Source of the DNA: an uncultured Selenomonadales bacterium
GTDB taxonomy: Bacteria > Bacillota > Negativicutes > Selenomonadales > Selenomonadaceae
Direction: 5' to 3'
Assembly: GCA_947305445.1 (NCBI GenBank)
Contig: CAMZDU010000006.1
Coordinates: 1-12,558 of the forward strand
Length of the DNA stretch: 12,558 bases
Shown here one piece after another: positions 6,151 through 12,224 of the stretch (its first letter is position 1; every line of letters starts with the position of its first letter). A program made the position numbers and the translations under genes. Below the pieces are notes generated by a model, which was given only the letters and a program-made list of their open reading frames with translations, made no database searches and was not told the origin of the DNA.

Positions 6151-8247
6151 TTAAGCTTCGGTAATTTGATTGAACTTGTCGCCGTAAGCGAGCGCGAGAT
6201 TTTTTCGCAGAGCCGCGAAGTAATTTAAGTTCTCGTCGTCGGTGATAAACCTCTCTGCGGCGTCGCGGGCTTGAATCAAAATTTCCACGTCGCGGAAGAC
6301 GTCGGCAATCTTCAAGTCGGGCAAACCGTGTTGCGCCTCGCCGAAGAATTGTCCCGGCCCGCGCAACTTCAAATCCTCTTCGGCAAGCTTGAATCCGTCG
6401 CTCGTCGTCTCCAAAATTTCCAGCCGCGCTTTGGCAATATCGGCCTTGCTGTCGGAAATTAAAATGCAATACGATTTCGCCGCACCGCGTCCGACACGTC
6501 CGCGCAGTTGGTGGAGCTGAGCCAGTCCGAATCGCTCCGCGTGTTCGACGACCATGACGCTTGCATTTGGCACGTCGACGCCGACTTCGATAACCGTCGT
6601 CGACACCAAAAGTTTCGTCTCGCCGTCGCGGAATTTTTCCATAATGTCATCTTTATCGCGCGGCTTCATTCTGCCGTGAAGGAGTGCGCAGGGAATGTCG
6701 TGGAAAATTCCTTTGCTGAGCATGTCAAAAATTTCTTCGGCGGATTCGACGTCGGCAAGCCGCTCCGATTCGCTGTGCTCAATCAGCGGGCACACGACGT
6801 AAGCTTGTCGTCCCGCCAAAATTTCTGTGCGAACAAATTCGTAAACCTTCTTGCGACTGCGCTTGTGTTTGGATTCGGTTTTTATGGGCTTGCGGCCCGG
6901 CGGAAGTTCTTTTATCAGCGAGACGTCAAGATCGCCGTAAACCGTGAGCGTCATTGTGCGTGGGATTGGCGTCGCCGTCATAACGAGCATGTCCGGCATC
7001 GCGTCGGATTTTTTTTCGAGTGTCGAGCGTTGCGACACGCCGAAGCGGTGTTGCTCGTCCGTGACGACCAGTCCGAGTTTTGCGAAGTTGACGCCTTCCT
7101 GTATCAGCGCGTGCGTGCCGATTACAATGTCCAGCTCGTGCGCCGAAATTTTTTTGTAGAGTTCATCGCGCAACTTTTTCGTGCGAGTGACTTTCGCGCT
7201 CAAAAGCCCGACGCGTATTCCCAAGTCCGTCAACAGCGCGGAAAATTTTTCGTAATGCTGATTGGCCAAAATTTCAGTCGGTGCCATGAACGCGCCTTGA
7301 TAACCGCCCTCGACGGTCTTGACAAGTGCCAACATTGCCACGACGGTTTTGCCGGAGCCGACGTCGCCCTGTACCAGTCGGCGCATCGGAAGTTTCGATT
7401 CCATGTCTTTAGTGACGGTGCGGAAAACTTTTTTCTGGTCGCCCGTCAGCTCGAACGGCAATTTGGCTCGTGCCGCCTTGACGAGTGCGCCATTTTTGCG
7501 GTGAGTGATGCCGAGCCGTTCGTCTTGAGTTTGCCGCTTTATCAGCATTAGTCCGCACTGAATTAAAAACAGTTCGTCGAAAGCCAGTCGTCGTCGCGCC
7601 AGGTCGAGTTCAAAAAAATCTTTCGGGAAGTGAACCGCCCGCATTGCCTCGTCGAGCGAAATCAATCGTTGCGCGTCGACAATTTCCTGCGGCAAAATTT
7701 CTTTCAACGTCGGCATTGACGACAACAAATTTTTTACGGCCGTGCGGAAAACCGATTGACTGATTGCGGCGGTTGACGGATAAACGGGCATGATTCCAAG
7801 TTCCGGCTCTTCGTTCGGCTCAAGCACCGTGCAACTCTGGATTTGATTGACGGAAATACCTGTTGGGGACCACGGATCACTTTTCGCCTTGCCGATGATT
7901 AAAACCCGCGTGCCGTTATAAAGTTTCGTCAACAAGTACTCCTGATTAAACCACGTCAGCTGAATGTAACCGCTTGCGTCGACGAGAATTGCGTTAATAA
8001 TCGTCAAGCCGCGTGAGGTCTCGCGTGAAGTTATGTTGGAGATTCGTCCGACGAGCAAGACTGTTTCGCCTTCGATAATGTCGGCAATTTGCGTCAAGCT
8101 CGTGTGGTTTTCGTAAGTGCGCGGATAATGTGTCAGCAGGTCGTACTTGGTTAAGATGTTCAGCTTTTCCAGAGCCGCCGCCCGCCGCGGGCCGACGCCC
8201 TTAACGTACATGACGTTGTCAGTAAAATTAAATTCATGAAAGCTCAC
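6151..8247 (-). CDS. recG: ATP-dependent DNA helicase RecG
   Basis: RecG is a double-strand DNA translocase that remodels stalled replication forks and branch-migrates Holliday junctions. The length (698 residues) is normal. The N-terminal wedge domain includes the KGVGPRRAAALEKLNI helix-hairpin segment (16-31) and an OB-fold (about 60-150). Walker A GDVGSGKT is at 294-301, MAPTEILA at 321-328, the DEQH box at 397-400 and TATPIPRT at 424-431. Helicase motif VI QLRGRVGRG is at 580-588. The C-terminal TRG-type region LRGPGQFFGEAQHG spans about 628-641. The start is GTG at 8247, supported by GGAGG (complement of 8255-8259) 7 nt upstream and by the good N-terminal match; the first in-frame ATG would remove 12 residues. 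It heads an operon with the deacetylase and the amino acid permease. Confidence 0.97.
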   Translation of the reverse strand: MSFHEFNFTDNVMYVKGVGPRRAAALEKLNILTKYDLLTHYPRTYENHTSLTQIADIIEGETVLLVGRISNITSRETSRGLTIINAILVDASGYIQLTWFNQEYLLTKLYNGTRVLIIGKAKSDPWSPTGISVNQIQSCTVLEPNEEPELGIMPVYPSTAAISQSVFRTAVKNLLSSMPTLKEILPQEIVDAQRLISLDEAMRAVHFPKDFFELDLARRRLAFDELFLIQCGLMLIKRQTQDERLGITHRKNGALVKAARAKLPFELTGDQKKVFRTVTKDMESKLPMRRLVQGDVGSGKTVVAMLALVKTVEGGYQGAFMAPTEILANQHYEKFSALLTDLGIRVGLLSAKVTRTKKLRDELYKKISAHELDIVIGTHALIQEGVNFAKLGLVVTDEQHRFGVSQRSTLEKKSDAMPDMLVMTATPIPRTMTLTVYGDLDVSLIKELPPGRKPIKTESKHKRSRKKVYEFVRTEILAGRQAYVVCPLIEHSESERLADVESAEEIFDMLSKGIFHDIPCALLHGRMKPRDKDDIMEKFRDGETKLLVSTTVIEVGVDVPNASVMVVEHAERFGLAQLHQLRGRVGRGAAKSYCILISDSKADIAKARLEILETTSDGFKLAEEDLKLRGPGQFFGEAQHGLPDLKIADVFRDVEILIQARDAAERFITDDENLNYFAALRKNLALAYGDKFNQITEA

Positions 8248-8349
8248 TGCTCGTCCTCCGAAGTTAGTAGTTAGTGATTAGAGTGTGTTTAAATTAAATA
8301 TGTAGAATGAAAGCAACGATTATCGAATATTATTTTTTTTTGCAACAAA

Positions 8350-8379
8350 AGTATAGATTAAAGAGAAATTAGCCGTCAA
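8350..8379 (-). promoter_or_regulatory. Promoter of the recG operon
   Basis: On the minus strand TTGACG (complement of 8374-8379) and TATACT (complement of 8350-8355) are 18 nt apart, with five of six consensus bases each. Transcription would begin near 8343, leaving a leader of about 95 nt that is AT-rich and without an obvious hairpin. Confidence 0.7.
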
Positions 8380-8417
8380 GAATTTAGCTACTATTTTTTT
8401 ACCTAACTGATAAAAAT

Positions 8418-8446
8418 TTGCCAATTAGCCGCAAATGCGCTATAGT
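8418..8446 (+). promoter_or_regulatory. Promoter of ricT
   Basis: TTGCCA (8418-8423) and TATAGT (8441-8446) are separated by 17 nt, with five of six consensus bases each. Transcription would start near 8453, giving a leader of only about 24 nt that consists largely of an A-run/T-run palindrome and the ribosome-binding site. The recG promoter faces the other way about 40 nt to the left. Confidence 0.75.
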
Positions 8447-8476
8447 CTACAAAAAAAATTTTTGGAGATTAATCAC

Positions 8477-9586
8477 ATGCAAATAATCGGTGTACGGCTG
8501 AAAAAGGCCGGCAAAATTTTTTTCTTCGACCCCGACGGCGAACAGCTGGTCAAAGGCGATTCGGTTCTCGTCGAGACGGCGCGGGGACTTGAATGCGCTC
8601 AAGTCGTCGTCGCGGCGCGTGAACTTGCCGCCGACGAAAACCCGCAATCGGAGCCGGGACTGCCGCTAAAAAAAATTTACCGCAAGGCGACTGAAGAAGA
8701 TTTGCGCCAACTGGAAATAAATCATGCCGACGAGCGTCGAGCGTTTGAAATCGGTCTGCAGAAAATCGAAGAACACGGCCTGCCCATGAAATTGATAAAC
8801 GTCGAGTTTACCTTTGACGTGAACAAAATAATTTTCTTCTTCACTGCGGACGGGCGCGTCGACTTTCGCGATTTGGTGCGGGATTTGGCGTCAATCTTCC
8901 GAACGCGAATTGAACTCAGGCAAGTCGGCGTGCGCGACGAAGCAAAACTTCTGGGCGGCATGGGCGGTTGCGGACGGCCGCTTTGTTGCGCGACTTTCTT
9001 GGGCGATTTTATTCCCGTGTCGATTCGCATGGCCAAGGATCAAAATCTCTCGCTCAACCCGACGAAAATTTCCGGCGTGTGCGGACGGCTCATGTGTTGC
9101 TTAAAATTTGAAAACGATTTGTATTGTGAAAATTGTCCGCGCCCGACGACGACCTTTAAGCCGAAACTTGGCAGTCGTGTAGTCGTGGCTGACGGCGAAG
9201 GCAAAGTCGTCGCGGTGAGTTTTTCGCGCAGAAACGCTACAATTCTGCTTGACACGAACAAAACTATCGTCGCCGGCTGGGAAGATATCTTGCCCGTCAA
9301 CGCCGAGGAGCTTGAAGTTGTTGACGAGACCGCACCTATTGAAGAACCCAAGCCGATTGAAGAGCCTAAGCCGCGTCCCGAACATCCGATTCGTCCCGAA
9401 AGAATGGAACGTCCGCCGCGCACTGTGGAGCGTACGCCGCGACCCGAACGTCCGCGCCGAACCGAGGCTTTCAATCGCCGCTACAATCGTTCGGAAAATG
9501 TTGAGCGCGAAAATCGTTCCGAACGACAGACGCGTTCACGTGCCGACCGCTTGCGTCGCCAATCTCGTCGCGACCCGCGCAAATAA
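8477..9586 (+). CDS. ricT: RicT (PSP1/YaaT family) RNA-maturation/phosphorelay factor with long basic tail
   Basis: RicT is known from Bacillus subtilis as one subunit of the RicA-RicF-RicT complex. That complex binds iron-sulfur clusters and helps RNase Y process certain transcripts and sporulation/biofilm signalling. The start is ATG 8477, preceded by GGAG (8464-8467) with a 9-nt gap; an in-frame ATG at 8435 lies upstream of the promoter -10 and is rejected. The 369-residue protein begins IIGVRLKKAGKIFFFDP, as in YaaT. The PSP1 core is very well conserved: VEFTFDVNKIIFFFTADGRV (109-128) and RTRIELRQVGVRDEAKLLGG (142-161), then cysteines at 165, 170, 171, 202, 207 and 208. An additional C217-x-x-C220 pair follows. 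From about 287 to the end runs a tail of Pro, Glu and then mostly Arg, about 90 residues longer than B. subtilis YaaT. It is followed after 40 nt by an ATPase gene. Confidence 0.95.
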   Translation: MQIIGVRLKKAGKIFFFDPDGEQLVKGDSVLVETARGLECAQVVVAARELAADENPQSEPGLPLKKIYRKATEEDLRQLEINHADERRAFEIGLQKIEEHGLPMKLINVEFTFDVNKIIFFFTADGRVDFRDLVRDLASIFRTRIELRQVGVRDEAKLLGGMGGCGRPLCCATFLGDFIPVSIRMAKDQNLSLNPTKISGVCGRLMCCLKFENDLYCENCPRPTTTFKPKLGSRVVVADGEGKVVAVSFSRRNATILLDTNKTIVAGWEDILPVNAEELEVVDETAPIEEPKPIEEPKPRPEHPIRPERMERPPRTVERTPRPERPRRTEAFNRRYNRSENVERENRSERQTRSRADRLRRQSRRDPRK

Positions 9587-9626
9587 TTTTCAACTGACAA
9601 AATTTTTTATGACGTGGTGAAACATC

Positions 9627-10781
9627 ATGGAATATAATCATCTTGAAAAACTTCTGCGGCTGAAAAATAATTTTTCGGTCAAAATCATAACGGGCGCACG
9701 CGGCACCGGCAAGACGACGTTACTAAAAAATTTCGTCGACACGTTGCGCTCCGAAGGCGTCGACGAGCGGGAAATAATTTTAATCGACTGCGCGGCCGAC
9801 GAGCAGCTGAAAAATTTTAATCGGCTCTATGAACTTGTCGACGAAAAAAGTTTGGAGCTGGACAAATTTTTTCTGCTGATTGACAATGCCGATTGCGTCG
9901 TCGGGTGCGAAAAGACGATTAACGCGCTCTTCGTCGGTGCGCCTGCTGAAATTTATCTGACGGCCTCAAGCGATTGTCTTGCCGAAAAAATTTCCGCGCT
10001 CCTGCCGAACAACTGCGACGTGCTGAAAATTTATCCGCCGTCCCTCGCCGACTACGCCAAAAATTTTCCGGCGGAGGATTCGGCGAAACTTCTGCAAGAT
10101 TATTTGAACTGCGGTTCGTCGCCCGTCACAATCGGCGCAAGTGAAAATTTTATGCCGACAATTTTGCGCGGTTTGGCATATGAAATTATGTTCGACGCTA
10201 TGGCGAAAAATTCTCTGCAAAAAGCCGACCTCCTCCGCATGCTCATGAGGCTCGTCGCAAAAAATGTCGGCAAGCCCGTTACCTTGAATCAACTTGCCAC
10301 AAAATTAAACGACTTCAATTTTTCGCCGAACGTTTACGTGCTGAAAAATTATTTGCATTCCGCTTCAGAATTTTTCGTGAAGATTCCTTGCCTAGACTTG
10401 AAGACCGGAAATTTTTTGCGCGGCATCGAAAAAATTTATTTCGTCGACAACGGGTTGCTCCGTGCGCTGAGAAATTTTGACGACCTTGACGAGACGACGC
10501 TGATTGAAAATGCGGTTTGCATTGAACTTCTGCGGCGCGGTTATCGCGTAAGCTTCGGCAGGTTCGGCACAATGAACGTAAAATTTGTCGGCGAGCGCGA
10601 CGGCAAAAAAATTTTCGTCCAAATTTTGCCGGCCGCCGGAAACATCAGCGCACGCAGAATAACGCGCCCGTTGCGGGCTTTGACTGACGACGCCGAGAAG
10701 ATTTTAATCAGCACGCATTCCGAAAAAATTTCCGACGGCATCACAAATCTCACGCCGCAAAATTTTCTGGCAGGTAGCTGA
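9627..10781 (+). CDS. AAA ATPase with DUF4143-like C-terminus, divergent
   Basis: The gene encodes 384 residues that follow the layout of the widespread AAA_14/DUF4143 ATPases, whose cellular role is poorly known. Walker A is TGARGTGKT (22-30). A Walker B-like strand FFLLIDNAD (81-89) has Asn87 where the family usually has Glu. A sensor-like strand LTASS (111-115) and the PPSLADYA block (137-144, usually PLSFxEF) follow. A winged-helix-like region lies at about 200-255. The C-terminal part has IYFVDNGLLRAL (270-281) and ENAVCIELLRRGYRVSFGR (294-312). The family's following E-(I/V)-D-F-V is here N-V-K-F-V (317-321). GGTGA precedes the ATG by 6 nt. It probably shares the ricT transcript. Its AT-rich, Asn/Lys/Phe-heavy codon use is stronger than in ricT. 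Confidence 0.8.
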   Translation: MEYNHLEKLLRLKNNFSVKIITGARGTGKTTLLKNFVDTLRSEGVDEREIILIDCAADEQLKNFNRLYELVDEKSLELDKFFLLIDNADCVVGCEKTINALFVGAPAEIYLTASSDCLAEKISALLPNNCDVLKIYPPSLADYAKNFPAEDSAKLLQDYLNCGSSPVTIGASENFMPTILRGLAYEIMFDAMAKNSLQKADLLRMLMRLVAKNVGKPVTLNQLATKLNDFNFSPNVYVLKNYLHSASEFFVKIPCLDLKTGNFLRGIEKIYFVDNGLLRALRNFDDLDETTLIENAVCIELLRRGYRVSFGRFGTMNVKFVGERDGKKIFVQILPAAGNISARRITRPLRALTDDAEKILISTHSEKISDGITNLTPQNFLAGS

Positions 10782-10825
10782 AAAAATTTTTATACAAATT
10801 TTTTCAGTCGGCAGGTTTTTTTTTT
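10778..10825 (+). terminator. Probable terminator of ricT-ATPase operon
   Basis: A perfect 12-bp inverted repeat (10778-10789 and 10796-10807, CTGAAAAAATTT and its complement) with a 6-nt loop begins inside the ATPase stop codon. It contains a six-T run in its right arm and is followed 8 nt later by ten T residues (10816-10825). The stem is almost all A-T, so its strength is uncertain. Confidence 0.5.
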
Positions 10826-11023
10826 CACATGTAGAAAAGCAGAGAAAAGCACCACAATTTTTTCACACCGACGAAGAGAGGTGATAGTCGCAGGATGGAT
10901 TGAAACATTTTTATCTCGCTGACGCCCGCTAAAATTATTTGACAGCGTAAAAACCCACACCGCGAGAAAATTTTTTCGACGTATAAAAAAATTTTAGCAA
11001 ATTGTAGAAAAAATTTTTTTCGG
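10826..11023. other. Non-coding structured stretch, possible small RNA
   Basis: No plausible gene is seen on either strand. The stretch holds TCACACC and GGTGA able to pair around 10864-10883, then a string ending GGATTGAAAC (about 10899-10908). After that come TCTCGC (about 10913) with GCGAGA (about 10961), and CGCTG with CAGCG nested between them. Three A-run/T-run palindromes follow (about 10965-11018). A TTGACA box occurs near 10939 without a matching -10. Whether an RNA is made is unknown. Confidence 0.35.
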
Positions 11024-11032
11024 TGTTATAAT
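11009..11032 (+). promoter_or_regulatory. Promoter of the yopX-like gene pair (extended -10)
   Basis: TGTTATAAT (11024-11032) is an extended -10 element with a perfect TATAAT. A partial -35, TAGAAA, lies 17 nt upstream at about 11004-11009, matching four of six bases, and an A-run/T-run palindrome fills the spacer. Transcription would start near 11039. The first AUG there (11040) opens only a three-codon frame ending in TGA. Confidence 0.65.
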
Positions 11033-11080
11033 TGCGGGCATGAAATTTTGATCGGTTATTAAAGTCGGAGGTGTCCTTTC

Positions 11081-11569
11081 ATGGCTGAGCGTGAAATAAA
11101 ATATCGCGGCTTAAAAACTTTTCAAATATTCAACGGCGAAGAGAAAAGCGTTTGGATCTACGGTTTCTATCTTAAGCGCGGAACTTACGGTGATCCCGGT
11201 CCGCAGGCGCACATCTTTGTTTACGAGAACGGCTACGAGGGCTATCGCGTGGACGAAAAGACCATCGGTCAGTTTACTGGCATGGTCGACAGCACCGGCA
11301 AGGAAATTTACGAAGACGACATACTCTCGCTCGAAGACGGGCGAATCGGCGTCGTTACCTTCCGCGGCGGTTGCTTCGTGCTCGAATACGGCAACGATAT
11401 GCGCCAAACTCTTTATGACACAGAAAATTGGAAAATGACAATTTTGGGCAATCGTTTCGATAATGCTGAATTGCTCATAAAAAGTACCATTGTCCCAAAA
11501 AAAAAAGAACCGGACGTCCAAGATCTCGGAGCGGAAAACTTTGAATCGGAGCTCGTCACAAGGGAGTGA
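11081..11569 (+). CDS. YopX-family protein (phage-type, function unknown)
   Basis: YopX proteins are small proteins common in phages and prophages of Bacillota, named after B. subtilis SPbeta; their function is unknown. This one has 162 residues. Family features are the start EREIKYRG (3-10), the central block GQFTGMVDSTGKEIYEDDIL (63-82), a beta-rich middle, and ILGNRFDNAELL (121-132). About 30 further residues of polar tail follow (133-162, beginning KSTIVPKKKEPD), beyond where many relatives end. The start is firm: GGAGGT (11067-11072) lies 8 nt upstream of the ATG and a promoter lies about 50 nt upstream. No other phage gene is visible here, so this may be a stray cargo gene or the edge of a decayed prophage. 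It is followed directly by a secreted-protein gene. Confidence 0.85.
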   Translation: MAEREIKYRGLKTFQIFNGEEKSVWIYGFYLKRGTYGDPGPQAHIFVYENGYEGYRVDEKTIGQFTGMVDSTGKEIYEDDILSLEDGRIGVVTFRGGCFVLEYGNDMRQTLYDTENWKMTILGNRFDNAELLIKSTIVPKKKEPDVQDLGAENFESELVTRE

Positions 11570-11574
11570 GTCGC

Positions 11575-12135
11575 ATGCTCAAAAAATTTTCGGCGACGAC
11601 TGTACTGATAACACTCCTCGTGCACGGCAACACGGTTCAGGCTTACGATCTACCGAAAATTAAGCCCGATAAAAAAATTGCAACAACTGTAACACAGAAC
11701 AAAGGCCCCATGCTAAAAAGCGACTGGAAGAGCGCGGAACTTTTTGAACAGAAGATGCGAGCGCGTTTAGCCGGCGGAGAAGTCCTCGCGCCGGACGACC
11801 CTGCGCGGCAGACGACGGATCCCAATTTCGTCTTCGTCGCCTTTTACAACGACGCACCGTATTTTCTGGACAAATACTCTGTTAAAGTTCGCAAGAAGTC
11901 TGACGGCACGCAGGTCTGGGAGCAAAATATTTTCCCAATAACAAAAAATTTTTCGCCGCAAAACGCCAAGGCGACACATCAAAAATTTTGCCTGGCGGAC
12001 GGAAAATTTTACAACTCGACCAAAACCAAAGACGCGCTCGCCGATTTGACGAACGAGGCGGATCGAATCTTCCTTACGGAGTGTTTCACGGTTGGCTATC
12101 ATTTCGTTTTCGGACAAACGGCACAGGGCAATTAA
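11575..12135 (+). CDS. Secreted protein of unknown function
   Basis: I do not recognise this 186-residue protein. It begins MLKKFSATTVLITLLVHG and has a clear signal peptide with a likely cleavage after VQA (21-23), so it is expected outside the cytoplasmic membrane. The mature part is polar and rich in Lys, Asp and Asn. The stretch NFVFVAFYNDAPYFLDKYSVKV (84-105) followed by VWEQNIFPI is aromatic and strand-like. Two cysteines remain in the mature chain (139 and 170). I chose ATG 11575 because GGGAG (11562-11566) is 8 nt upstream and it gives a clean signal peptide; the in-frame GTG at 11566 would add three residues. It begins 5 nt after the YopX-like stop, so the two genes form an operon closed by a strong terminator. 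Confidence 0.8.
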   Translation: MLKKFSATTVLITLLVHGNTVQAYDLPKIKPDKKIATTVTQNKGPMLKSDWKSAELFEQKMRARLAGGEVLAPDDPARQTTDPNFVFVAFYNDAPYFLDKYSVKVRKKSDGTQVWEQNIFPITKNFSPQNAKATHQKFCLADGKFYNSTKTKDALADLTNEADRIFLTECFTVGYHFVFGQTAQGN

Positions 12136-12149
12136 CGTTGAAATCAGAA

Positions 12150-12224
12150 CTCGTCGACAAGAAATTGTTGGCGATTTTTTTTCGGTTGCCAACAACGCAC
12201 AAACTAACTTTCTTGTCGGTCGAG
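12150..12224. repeat. Interlocked inverted repeats between convergent genes
   Basis: Besides the terminator hairpin, the segment holds a perfect 8-bp repeat TTGTTGGC (12165-12172) with GCCAACAA (12188-12195). Outside it is a perfect 10-bp repeat CGACAAGAAA (12155-12164) with TTTCTTGTCG (12209-12218), extended by CTCG and CGAG at the two ends. On the minus strand the inner repeat is followed by TTTCTT, so it may serve as a weaker terminator for the gene entering from the right. Confidence 0.8.
12151..12182 (+). terminator. Strong intrinsic terminator of the yopX-like/secreted-protein operon
   Basis: A 10-bp stem, TCGTCGACAA with TTGTTGGCGA (two G-U pairs), closes a GAAA tetraloop and is followed immediately by eight T residues (12175-12182). 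It lies 15 nt after the stop codon. Its right arm also takes part in an alternative, larger inverted repeat with sequence to the right. Confidence 0.85.

Noticed and set aside
6508..7551. Plus-strand open frame of 347 codons
   Set aside because: It lies fully antisense to recG, has no ribosome-binding site or recognisable domain, and its composition is what the complement of recG codons gives.
8435..8476. Upstream ATG for ricT at 8435
   Set aside because: It lies within the -35/-10 region before the predicted transcript start, lacks a ribosome-binding site, and the family N-terminus begins at 8477.
10899..10908. CRISPR array
   Set aside because: Only one repeat-like end is present, with no second copy, spacer or cas gene.
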